Assembly: GCA_022447165.1 (NCBI GenBank)
Contig: JAKVBR010000065.1
Location: 1 to 8,644 of the forward strand
Length of the DNA: 8,644 nt
DNA from: Phycisphaerales bacterium
Lineage (GTDB): Bacteria; Planctomycetota; Phycisphaerae; Phycisphaerales; SM1A02
Direction of reading: 5' to 3'
The notes under the pieces are model-generated. The model did not search any database, was not told where the DNA came from, and saw only the letters and a list, made by a program, of their open reading frames with translations. Every line of letters begins with the position of its first letter. Position 1 is the stretch's first letter. This document shows positions 1 through 6,965 of this stretch, piece by piece. The translations under genes were made by a program, and so were the position numbers.

Positions 1-248
1 AACACAGTCGAGCATCGTTGAATGGCTTTTGCCATGGCAACATCATCAAGGATGTTTGCTTCGATGAATTCCACATCAACTCCCTGGAATCGTCCAACAT
101 CACCACTGCTTAAGTCATCAATCACTTTGACGTTGCATCCTACGGAGGCGAGTTGCTTCGTAAGATGTGAGCCAATAAAGCCCGCACCACCAGTGATGAG
201 CACGGTTTGCGTTGCAAAAAAATCGTTGGCACTCTGCGAAAACTGCAT
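1..248 (-). CDS. NAD-dependent epimerase/dehydratase family protein, N-terminal part (cut by window edge)
   Basis: The reverse strand from the ATG at 248-246 reads open to the window edge (82 codons), beginning MQFSQSANDFFATQTVLITG. Residues 18-24 (ITGGAGF) and the following IGSHL form the TGGAGFIG nucleotide-binding motif of extended short-chain dehydrogenases (GalE/RmlB/WcaG type). After it comes a V-x-V-I-D-D-L-S-S-G segment, where the acidic residue at the end of beta-2 normally binds the NAD ribose, then a 'xxFIEANILDD' strand as in nucleotide-sugar epimerases. Such enzymes modify the sugar of nucleotide sugars for envelope polysaccharide synthesis; the exact substrate cannot be told from this fragment. 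About 15 residues precede the Rossmann strand, slightly longer than usual, but no later Met is available. It is divergent from cysS with a 26-bp gap and shows no clear Shine-Dalgarno sequence. The family call is firm; the function within the family is open. Confidence 0.88.
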   Translation of the reverse strand, partial: MQFSQSANDFFATQTVLITGGAGFIGSHLTKQLASVGCNVKVIDDLSSGDVGRFQGVDVEFIEANILDDVAMAKAIQRCSTV

Positions 249-274
249 GGGTTCAAAGTATCGTATCACTAAAC

Positions 275-1810
275 ATGCAATTATCTCTTTACAACTCTCT
301 CACGCGGGCAACGGAAGCGTTCAGCGCCATTGATGAATCGGGCAAAACGGTTACGTTTTACGCGTGTGGGCCTACGGTTTACGACTACGCTCACATCGGG
401 AATTTCAGGGCATTTCTCAATGCGGACGTGCTCCGAAGAACGCTTGAATCGATTGAGTATACCGTGAACCAAGTCATGAACATTACAGATGTAGGGCACA
501 TGACAGAGGATAATCTCGCTGATGGTGGCGGTGAAGACAAGATGCAAGTTGCTGCAAACCGGCTCACCGAGGCGAAGAAAGCAGGCAAACTTCCAGAGAA
601 CTCAACGATTGACCCAAATGACCCTTATGCCGTTGCTTCATTTTATGCAGATGCATTTATCGAAGATGCAGAGATGCTTGGCATGCGAATCGTTGAAGAT
701 GCAAAAGCCTCAACAGATTGCATGCCAAGACCCACAGCATATGTTGCGCAAATGATTAAACTCGTGCAATCCCTCATCGACAATAACCATGCGTACGTTG
801 CTTCAGATGGTGTTGTGTACTTTGATGTGATGTCGTTTCCTGACTATGGCAAACTTTCCGGTAACACGCTTGACTCACTTCGAAGTGGTGAGGGTGGCCG
901 CGTTGATATGGAGACGCAATCAATCAAAAAACATCCTGCAGACTTTATGCTGTGGAAACCAGATGCAAAACATCTGATGCGTTGGGAAAGTCCGTGGGGT
1001 GAAGGGTATCCGGGATGGCATCTTGAGTGTTCAGCAATGGCGTGCGCCCTTCTAGGCAATGTCATCGATATTCACTCGGGCGGAGAAGACAATATTTTCC
1101 CGCATCATGAGTGTGAAATTGCGCAGTCATGTTGTGCAACAGGTGAACCGTCTTTTGCTCATTACTGGTTCCACACAAGGTTTCTTCTCGTAGATGGCGG
1201 GAAGATGAGCAAGAGCAAGGGTGACTTTTATACCCTTCGCGACCTTCTTGAAAAGGGCGCTACCCCTGCCGCAGTACGGCTTGAACTCATCAAAACACAT
1301 TACCGTTCAAACGCAAACTTTACCTTGCAGGGCCTCAAAGATGCGCAGCGCCAAATTGAACGCTGGCAACGACTCAAGACTTGGCTTGAGCACCACGCAA
1401 CTCATTCAATCGAACCCAAGGGACCACTTGCTCAAGCCAAGGAAAAGTTCATGGCAGCAATGTGTGATGATTTAAATGTTGCAGGAGCAATTGGAGCGCT
1501 GAGTGAAGCGGTTTCTACGTACGCTGTAGACCGAGAACCAACAGTCACTGGTGAAGGCGGGCATTTGCAAGATGAACTCGATGCACTGCTTTCGATGGAT
1601 GAAGTCCTTGGGGTACTCGGGTTGAAACACGAAGCATCAACGACAGAACTCGCGGTGGAAACAATCGAAGCCATGATCGATGAACGAATTACCGCTCGTG
1701 ATAACAAAGACTGGTCCAGAGCAGATGACATTCGTGACGAACTTCTTGAAATGGGTATCGAGATCAAAGATGGTCCGGAAGGCACCTCTTGGACGCGAGT
1801 GGTCAAGTGA
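275..1810 (+). CDS. cysS: Cysteinyl-tRNA synthetase
   Basis: Class I aminoacyl-tRNA synthetase, 511 aa, charging tRNA-Cys with cysteine in the cytoplasm. The start at 275 (MQLSLYNSLTR) matches where family members begin; an upstream in-frame Met at 212 would add 21 unrelated residues overlapping the divergent gene. Visible motifs are the HIGH-type signature H40-I-G-N43 and KMSKS at 310-314. The zinc site that selects cysteine is intact, with C31 (YACGPTVYD), C252 (WHLEC), H277 and E281 (FPHHECE) at the spacing seen in E. coli CysRS. After DVGHMTEDN there is a Gly/Asp/Lys-rich segment with a linker to DPYAVASFYADAFIED, longer than in E. coli and, from recall, typical of the Planctomycetota/Bacteroidota type. 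The C-terminal DALR-like helical domain and the end (ELLEMGIEIKDGPEGTSWTR) are complete. There is no strong ribosome-binding site, so initiation may be leaderless or weakly SD-dependent. The stop overlaps the coaE start. Confidence 0.97.
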   Translation: MQLSLYNSLTRATEAFSAIDESGKTVTFYACGPTVYDYAHIGNFRAFLNADVLRRTLESIEYTVNQVMNITDVGHMTEDNLADGGGEDKMQVAANRLTEAKKAGKLPENSTIDPNDPYAVASFYADAFIEDAEMLGMRIVEDAKASTDCMPRPTAYVAQMIKLVQSLIDNNHAYVASDGVVYFDVMSFPDYGKLSGNTLDSLRSGEGGRVDMETQSIKKHPADFMLWKPDAKHLMRWESPWGEGYPGWHLECSAMACALLGNVIDIHSGGEDNIFPHHECEIAQSCCATGEPSFAHYWFHTRFLLVDGGKMSKSKGDFYTLRDLLEKGATPAAVRLELIKTHYRSNANFTLQGLKDAQRQIERWQRLKTWLEHHATHSIEPKGPLAQAKEKFMAAMCDDLNVAGAIGALSEAVSTYAVDREPTVTGEGGHLQDELDALLSMDEVLGVLGLKHEASTTELAVETIEAMIDERITARDNKDWSRADDIRDELLEMGIEIKDGPEGTSWTRVVK

Positions 1811-2418
1811 TGACTGCTTCAATACCTATCATTGGAATCACTGGGGGTATTGGTTCTGGAAAAAGTTTTGTTTCAAACTTGTTCACTTCATTTGATTGTG
1901 TCGTTGCAAACGCAGATGACAATACAAAAGTCGTTCTCAACAGACCCGAAACACAAACAACGTTAACTGAGTGGTGGGGCGACGAGGTCATCGCGGAAGA
2001 TGGCCAAACAAACCGTTCTTTCATTGCTTCAATCGTGTTTAACGATGAAGACGCACGCAAACAACTCGAATCGCTTATTCATCCCGCCGTACGCGAATTG
2101 CAAAACGAACAGTTTGCCCTTGCATCTGAAGATACAAGAGCACTTGTTATTGATGCACCATTACTTCTTGAAACGGACTTGCATACGCTTTGCGACGCAG
2201 TCGTGTTTGTGCAAGCGAGTGACGAAATTCGACTCGCTCGCGTACAAGAAACGCGAGTATGGGACGAAAATGAGCTTCGCAGGCGTGAAGAGGCCCAAAT
2301 GCCACTTGACAAGAAGGCAGATTCAGCCGATTATGTCATCATCAACGAGAGTGATCAGTCGTCAGTCATGACGCAAATCAAACAGATTCTCGACGATATC
2401 AAACGGACCACAAGTTAA
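1810..2418 (+). CDS. coaE: Dephospho-CoA kinase
   Basis: Catalyses the last step of coenzyme A synthesis, ATP-dependent phosphorylation of the 3'-OH of dephospho-CoA. The protein is 202 aa, the usual family size. The P-loop GITGGIGSGKS lies at residues 9-19. Other family landmarks are the Asp-containing strand after the P-loop (VVANADDNTK, where most members have a D-A-D motif), LIHPAV in the middle, the VIDAPLLLET strand, and the C-terminal lid segment RRREEAQMPLDKKADSADYVI. In the DAD region the first Asp is replaced (N-A-D-D), a mild variation. The ATG at 1810-1812 shares its A with the TGA of cysS, so the two genes are probably translationally coupled and co-transcribed. Extending to an in-frame Met codon further upstream would add residues without family similarity. 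Confidence 0.94.
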   Translation: MTASIPIIGITGGIGSGKSFVSNLFTSFDCVVANADDNTKVVLNRPETQTTLTEWWGDEVIAEDGQTNRSFIASIVFNDEDARKQLESLIHPAVRELQNEQFALASEDTRALVIDAPLLLETDLHTLCDAVVFVQASDEIRLARVQETRVWDENELRRREEAQMPLDKKADSADYVIINESDQSSVMTQIKQILDDIKRTTS

Positions 2419-2531
2419 GAAGTCCTAAGAAAACCCCCTTTTATTGAATTCATACATATGCCACAAGGCGCCGCGGTTCATGCCAACAATTGGTCGTTCG
2501 GACTTAAGCGGAATGAGGAGAATCATAGGAA
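2419..2531 (+). promoter_or_regulatory. coaE-rho intergenic region, likely rho leader
   Basis: This 113-nt gap has no gene. It contains an AT-rich block (ttttattgaattcatacatatg, about 2439-2460) that could hold a promoter, though no pair of boxes at correct spacing is convincing. It also contains the GC palindromic block GGCGCCGCGG (2467-2476). AAGTCC (2420-2425) can pair with GGACTT (2500-2505), which would fold the whole leader into one domain. No intrinsic terminator for coaE is evident. In other bacteria rho is autoregulated through its leader, so a regulatory role is plausible but is inference. Confidence 0.35.
2515..2520 (+). promoter_or_regulatory. Ribosome-binding site of rho
   Basis: GAGGAG lies 11 nt before the ATG at 2532, a slightly long but workable spacing. 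A shorter AGGA at 2527-2530 is too close to the start. This supports ATG 2532 as the rho start and therefore the long N-terminal extension. Confidence 0.55.
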
Positions 2532-3965
2532 ATGGCTAAGAAAAGAAGACGTCGTAAAAAATCGAGTAGCGGTGATGGTCTCGCAACCATGTCACTGAAG
2601 CCAGGTGAAGTGCCGACCGACGAGGAACTCGAAACGGAGGCGGCCTCGCTGGATTCAAAGTTAACAGCCGCTGCACAAAAGAAGTACGACAAAGCGAAGA
2701 AGGAAGGGTACGACCTTGCAGCTCTTCAACACATGAAGAGCAAGGAACTTGGTGAAATTGCTAAGAAAGAGAAGGTTGAAAATTGGTCTGAGATGCCTCG
2801 CCAGAAACTTGTCTTTGAGATTCTAAAAGCGCAAGCAAACAGACAAGGTCTCATGATTGGTGAAGGTACGCTTGAGATTATGAGTGACGGGTACGGCTTT
2901 CTTCGAAGTCCAGAGTATTCATACGTTGCGTCACCAGACGATGTTTATGTCAGTCCATCACAGATTCGTCGCTTTGGATTGCGGAAGGGGCAGATTATCC
3001 GCGGACTCATCCGTCCACCAAAAGAAACAGAGACGTACTTTGCAATGCTTCGCGTTGAAGCAATCAATGGCAAAGACCCTAAAGACATTCATGACATCCC
3101 AACATTCGAAAACTTAACACCACTCCATCCTGAAGAACGAATCATGATGGAAACAGAAAGTGAAGTGATTGAAACGCGTGTCATTGATTTGGTTTCACCG
3201 ATGGGCTTTGGACAGCGGGCACTCGTTGTTGCTCCACCGCGAACAGGTAAAACTGTACTGCTACAAAAGATGACAAAAGCAATCGCAACGAACCACCCAG
3301 ATGTCCACGTCATTGTGTTGCTCGTTGATGAACGACCTGAAGAAGTAACGGACTTTAAACGGAGTACACCTGATTCAGTTGAAGTTGTTGCAAGTACATT
3401 TGATGAAGAAGCAACAAGACACATTCAAGTTGCTGAAATGGTGATGGAAAAGGCAAGGCGAATGGTTGAGTTTGGAGATGATGTCGTCATCTTGATGGAC
3501 TCTATTACACGCCTCGCGCGCGGTTACAACAACGGCATGCCAACGACAGGTAAGATTGGTACAGGCGGTGTAGACTCCAAAGCACTAATTCGTCCAAAGA
3601 AATTCTTCGGCTCAGCAAGGAATATCGAGGATGGCGGTTCCTTGACAATCATTGGTACTGCACTCGTTGACACTGGTTCTAAAGCAGACGAAGTGATTTT
3701 TGAAGAGTTTAAAGGTACAGGCAACTCTGAATTGCACCTCACTCGCAAACTCGTTGAGAAGCGGATTTGGCCAGCAATCGATATCGCAGCGTCAGGAACA
3801 CGTCGCGAAGAACTCTTGCTTGATCCGAAGGAACACGAACTTGTTGGGCGTTTACGTAAGGTTGTCAGTGATATGAGCCCTGTTGAGGCGATGGAAATGC
3901 TGAGAACGCGTATGGTGAAGACGAATTCCAACGCAGAATTCCTCATGACAATGAATCTTGGATAA
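2532..3965 (+). CDS. rho: Transcription termination factor Rho
   Basis: Hexameric RNA-dependent ATPase/helicase that ends transcription of untranslated RNA. It is 477 aa, about 58 longer than the 419-aa E. coli protein. Residues 1-59 are an extension that starts with a basic patch, K3-K-R-R-R-R-K-K10, continues through an acidic stretch (DEELETE) and a second Lys-rich part (KKYDKAKKE). The Rho N-terminal helical domain begins near D61 (DLAALQHMKSKELGE). The cold-shock-like RNA-binding domain carries GYGFLR at 120-125 and DDVYVSPSQIRRF. The ATPase core has Walker A APPRTGKT at 234-241, LLVDERPEEVTD, the Walker B strand VVILMDSITRLARGYN, the Q-loop region GKIGTGGVDSKAL, and GSLTIIGTALVDTGSK followed by the EEFKGTGNSELHL R-loop segment. 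All catalytic motifs look intact. P-P-R-T replaces the P-P-K-A of E. coli in the P-loop, common outside enterobacteria. The next gene starts 55 nt downstream with no terminator between. Confidence 0.98.
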   Translation: MAKKRRRRKKSSSGDGLATMSLKPGEVPTDEELETEAASLDSKLTAAAQKKYDKAKKEGYDLAALQHMKSKELGEIAKKEKVENWSEMPRQKLVFEILKAQANRQGLMIGEGTLEIMSDGYGFLRSPEYSYVASPDDVYVSPSQIRRFGLRKGQIIRGLIRPPKETETYFAMLRVEAINGKDPKDIHDIPTFENLTPLHPEERIMMETESEVIETRVIDLVSPMGFGQRALVVAPPRTGKTVLLQKMTKAIATNHPDVHVIVLLVDERPEEVTDFKRSTPDSVEVVASTFDEEATRHIQVAEMVMEKARRMVEFGDDVVILMDSITRLARGYNNGMPTTGKIGTGGVDSKALIRPKKFFGSARNIEDGGSLTIIGTALVDTGSKADEVIFEEFKGTGNSELHLTRKLVEKRIWPAIDIAASGTRREELLLDPKEHELVGRLRKVVSDMSPVEAMEMLRTRMVKTNSNAEFLMTMNLG

Positions 3966-4020
3966 AGATGTGGTCAAATTGAGGTTTCATGCGTACAGTA
4001 ACGGTATGAAAGAGATAAAG

Positions 4021-4959
4021 ATGATTCGACGCGCATTTACCATTGTTGAAATACTTGTTGTTGTCGCTGTGATTGCGACGCTTGTGGCGATTCTTCTTGT
4101 TTCTGTACAAGGAAGCACAGACGCCGCCAAAAGTATTCGCACAGCAGCAAACCTCAAACAAATTGGCTCATGGATGCAATTATGGTCTGGCGGAAACGGT
4201 GATTACATCCTGCCAAGTCAATTCGATTATGTAGATGAAGCGGCTGCTGGAAAAGCAATCTCAGTTCGGATGAGTCCAAGTTCACAAGATGACAATCCAC
4301 ACGACAACATCACTCGTGGCCAATACCAAGGCACATGGTCAGATTTATTGTGGGTCGATAACACATTGCATACGGCGTACGGTCTTGGTGTAGATTTAGA
4401 CGGTTCTGGAATGGATGACAGTGAGATTTTGAAATGGCAGTTTGATTCGCCCGACAATGACATTTTTGATGAAATCTCTGCATTTGAACATCCATTCCGT
4501 TCGGCATTAGAAAACACTCGTGGTCCTGAAAAGGGAGTTTCCGGTTACTTCGCTGCCAATGATTTCTTTGATTCGCGAAGTGATAATGACAACGGTGCGG
4601 GAAACTCAACTTCAAAAGTTGATAAATATTACACATACGCCATGATTAGTTCGCCTGCCCAATCGGTCTACCTCATCGACTCAATGGCTGGTGAAACAAT
4701 TAGCGATGGCCCAGAACCATGGGTTTATGATTTTGACATCGATAATGAGGGTCAGATGATCGCACCTGATGCAGTCACTTATGGTGAGGTTGACTATCGA
4801 AATGGTGGAGAAAGCAACATCCTTTTACTCGATGGTGCAGTCGCAACAGTTAAGCCATTTGCAGAACGAGGACCACAAGCGGGGGGTTCTACAGACACTT
4901 CACTCTTTGGCAGGGGATACCGTGTGCATCAACTCACAAAGCGTCGTCCTACGGAGTAG
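4021..4959 (+). CDS. Prepilin-like (type II secretion/pseudopilin) protein of the planctomycete H-X9-DG type
   Basis: 312 aa. The N-terminus MIRRA/FTIVE is a class III prepilin leader: a short basic leader, cleavage predicted after A5, Phe at +1 (normally methylated) and Glu at +5, then a single hydrophobic helix (ILVVVAVIATLVAILLVSV, residues 10-28). This marks an inner-membrane or pilus-like exported protein processed by PilD-type peptidase. The remainder is a soluble, strongly acidic domain. Residues 259-272 (YRNGGESNILLLDG) correspond to the C-terminal H-X9-DG signature of the large planctomycete prepilin family, but the His position is Asn (N261). Residues 125-135 (DLDGSGMDDSE) resemble a calcium-binding loop. 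Start chosen at 4021 because a GAAAGAG ribosome-binding site lies 6 nt upstream; ATG 4006 would give a 10-residue leader and is possible. A weak promoter, TGGTCA (3971)-N17-TACAGT (3994), may precede it; otherwise it is read through from rho. No other secretion genes are nearby and the cellular role is unknown. Confidence 0.85.
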   Translation: MIRRAFTIVEILVVVAVIATLVAILLVSVQGSTDAAKSIRTAANLKQIGSWMQLWSGGNGDYILPSQFDYVDEAAAGKAISVRMSPSSQDDNPHDNITRGQYQGTWSDLLWVDNTLHTAYGLGVDLDGSGMDDSEILKWQFDSPDNDIFDEISAFEHPFRSALENTRGPEKGVSGYFAANDFFDSRSDNDNGAGNSTSKVDKYYTYAMISSPAQSVYLIDSMAGETISDGPEPWVYDFDIDNEGQMIAPDAVTYGEVDYRNGGESNILLLDGAVATVKPFAERGPQAGGSTDTSLFGRGYRVHQLTKRRPTE

Positions 4960-4979
4960 CGTTTTTTGAGCAAAAAACG
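4960..4979. repeat. Perfect AT-rich palindrome after the prepilin-like gene
   Basis: CGTTTTTTG and CAAAAAACG, 9 nt each, are separated by AG, beginning immediately after the TAG at 4957-4959. As RNA this folds into an 8-bp A-U-rich hairpin with a GAGC loop. It is followed by GGGG rather than a U-tract, so it is not a canonical terminator. It may protect the mRNA 3' end or help termination with the stronger hairpin downstream. Confidence 0.5.
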
Positions 4980-5067
4980 GGGTTCGGAAGGATGACTTAC
5001 ATATCAAAACACCAATTCTAAGGTGAATGGGTTGCGTTTTTTGCCCGTTTCGTTACACTTTCCCTTT

Positions 5068-5090
5068 CCGTCCCGCTTGGGACGGTTTTT
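5068..5090 (+). terminator. Intrinsic terminator (end of rho/prepilin transcription)
   Basis: Perfect 7-bp GC-rich stem CCGTCCC / GGGACGG (5068-5074 and 5079-5085) with a GCTT tetraloop, followed by TTTTT (5086-5090). It is oriented to stop plus-strand transcription about 108 nt beyond the prepilin-like stop codon, isolating it from the tRNA-Thr/tuf operon. No T-tract exists on the other side, so it should not act on the minus strand. Confidence 0.88.
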
Positions 5091-5126
5091 AATCGGGGGA
5101 CTGTGTTTGGGGGGATTCCGTGGGCG

Positions 5127-5145
5127 GAGCAAATGGAGTTTGCTC
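5127..5145. repeat. Perfect inverted repeat abutting the tRNA-Thr/tuf promoter (operator-like)
   Basis: GAGCAAA (5127-5133) and TTTGCTC (5139-5145) are exact inverted repeats separated by TGGAG. The right arm ends on the first base of the -35 hexamer at 5145-5150. Such a position suits a dimeric DNA-binding regulator acting as activator or repressor. No binding protein can be named from the sequence. Confidence 0.55.
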
Positions 5146-5173
5146 TGACATATTCGCCAAGGAAGGATAGGAT
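5145..5173 (+). promoter_or_regulatory. Sigma70-type promoter of the tRNA-Thr-tuf operon
   Basis: CTGACA (5145-5150, five of six matches to TTGACA) and TAGGAT (5168-5173, four of six to TATAAT) are separated by exactly 17 bp. The predicted transcription start is near 5180, about 5 nt before the tRNA 5' end, as expected for a tRNA promoter. It sits after an upstream terminator and a G-rich stretch, and directly next to an inverted repeat. Confidence 0.72.
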
Positions 5174-5184
5174 TTGTTTCTCAT

Positions 5185-5256
5185 GCCGCCGTAGCTCAGT
5201 GGTAGAGCGCACCCTTGGTAAGGGTGAGGTCACGGGTTCAAATCCCGTCGGTGGCT
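5185..5256 (+). tRNA. tRNA-Thr (anticodon GGT)
   Basis: Complete cloverleaf. The acceptor GCCGCCG pairs with CGGTGGC (one G-U), the D-stem is GCTC/GAGC, and the anticodon stem is CACCC/GGGTG with loop TTGGTAA, giving anticodon GGT in the middle. The T-arm is ACGGG-TTCAAAT-CCCGT. The discriminator is T at 5256. The CCA tail is not encoded (TTTGG follows) and must be added by tRNA nucleotidyltransferase. It decodes ACC and ACT. tRNA-Thr directly before tuf is a widely conserved arrangement. Confidence 0.97.
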
Positions 5257-5268
5257 TTGGAATTATGC

Positions 5269-5293
5269 GTTATTGCAGACGGTCTGCAGTAAC
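5269..5293 (+). other. Strong hairpin in the tRNA-Thr/tuf spacer
   Basis: GTTATTGCAGA (5269-5279) pairs with TCTGCAGTAAC (5283-5293) over 11 bp with one T-G wobble and a CGG loop. It starts 13 nt after the tRNA. No T-tract follows, so it is not a terminator. It may guide processing that separates the tRNA from the tuf mRNA, or stabilise the new mRNA 5' end. Confidence 0.6.
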
Positions 5294-5303
5294 AAAGAAG
5301 ATG

Positions 5304-5324
5304 GTGTCGGTTGATGACCGGCGT
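5304..5324 (+). other. Second hairpin in the tuf leader
   Basis: GTGTCGGT (5304-5311) can pair with ACCGGCGT (5317-5324) around a TGATG loop. The core CGGT/ACCG is Watson-Crick and the outer pairs include three G-U wobbles. It is weaker than its neighbours and listed because it is the middle of three consecutive foldable elements. Confidence 0.35.
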
Positions 5325-5340
5325 ACAAATTGGTTAGGTC

Positions 5341-5355
5341 GGTAGGTCACCTACC
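5341..5355 (+). other. Palindrome/hairpin just before the tuf ribosome-binding site
   Basis: GGTAGGT-C-ACCTACC is an exact 15-bp odd palindrome. As RNA it forms a 6-bp GGTAGG/CCTACC stem with a TCA loop, 12 nt upstream of the tuf Shine-Dalgarno sequence (GGAGA, 5368-5372). The hexamer TAGGTC also occurs directly before it (5335-5340) and inside it (5343-5348). It could be a protein-binding or translation-tuning element; function is inferred only from position. Confidence 0.45.
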
Positions 5356-5379
5356 ACCATTGGAATTGGAGAACTCACG

Positions 5380-6579
<1,200 letters not shown>

Positions 6580-6587
6580 CTAATTTT

Positions 6588-6625
6588 GTAAGTAGGGGGA
6601 GCATATCCCCCTACTTGCAATTTTT
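6588..6625 (+). terminator. Intrinsic terminator/attenuator between tuf and rpmG
   Basis: GTAAGTAGGGGG (6588-6599) pairs with CCCCCTACTTGC (6607-6618) over 12 bp with one T-G wobble and a 7-nt loop. AA and five T follow (6621-6625). This is a strong rho-independent terminator form 8 nt after the tuf stop. Because no convincing promoter lies in the 20 nt before rpmG, partial readthrough probably sets the ratio of EF-Tu to the downstream products. Confidence 0.85.
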
Positions 6626-6645
6626 GTACACGAAAAGGGTACATA

Positions 6646-6822
6646 ATGGCTAAGGCAAAAGATCGAGAATACGTATGGCTCCAATGCACGGAGACTGGTG
6701 ATCTGAACTATCGCACAAGCATTCGTGTGAAGGGTGGCATTGATGAGAAGGTTAAGGAAGGGTACAAAAAGTACTGTCCAAGACTTCGCAAGCACACGCT
6801 TCATAAGATTAAGCGGAAGTAA
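6646..6822 (+). CDS. rpmG: 50S ribosomal protein bL33
   Basis: 58 aa, starting MAKAKDREYVWLQCTETGD and ending in the family's typical KYCPRLRKHTLHKIKRK. It is a small basic protein of the large ribosomal subunit near the E site. Zinc-binding members have two C-x-x-C pairs; here each pair keeps only its first Cys (C14-T-E-T17 and C44-P-R-L47), so a normal four-Cys zinc ribbon is not possible. The N-Y-R-T and R-K-H-T-L-H-K blocks are conserved. AAGGG at 6635-6639 sits 6 nt before the ATG. The gene lies between the tuf terminator and tRNA-Trp, the common bacterial place for rpmG. Confidence 0.96.
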   Translation: MAKAKDREYVWLQCTETGDLNYRTSIRVKGGIDEKVKEGYKKYCPRLRKHTLHKIKRK

Positions 6823-6843
6823 GTAGCGCCATTAGGTGCCAGG

Positions 6844-6916
<73 letters not shown>

Positions 6917-6965
6917 TTTAGGAATCAATCAAACAGTAACGAAAGCACGCAAAGAAGGTATAACA

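Noticed and set aside
212..274. Upstream Met of cysS giving a 532-aa protein
   Set aside because: The extra 21 residues have no counterpart in CysRS and would overlap the divergent gene; the family start fits Met at 275.
22..333. Plus-strand 103-codon ORF at the window start
   Set aside because: It is antisense to the epimerase coding sequence, which has a clear Rossmann motif, and resembles no family.
2513..2539. Eight-codon ORF (ATG 2513 to TAA 2537) overlapping the rho start, possible leader peptide
   Set aside because: It contains the rho ribosome-binding site itself, has no good ribosome-binding site of its own, and ORFs this short arise easily by chance.
4959..5043. GCGTTTTTTG repeated at 4959-4968 and 5034-5043
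   Set aside because: It is a ten-base, mostly T repeat in an AT-rich spacer; chance is the simpler explanation and no further copies form an array.
5018..5345. ORFs on both strands running through the tRNA-Thr region (5018-5233 minus and 5103-5345 plus)
   Set aside because: They cross a perfect tRNA, a terminator and a promoter and show no protein family features.
6615..6645. TTGCAA followed by TACATA as a promoter for rpmG
   Set aside because: The -35 candidate lies in the terminator stem, the spacing is 19 bp, and transcription would start inside the rpmG coding sequence.
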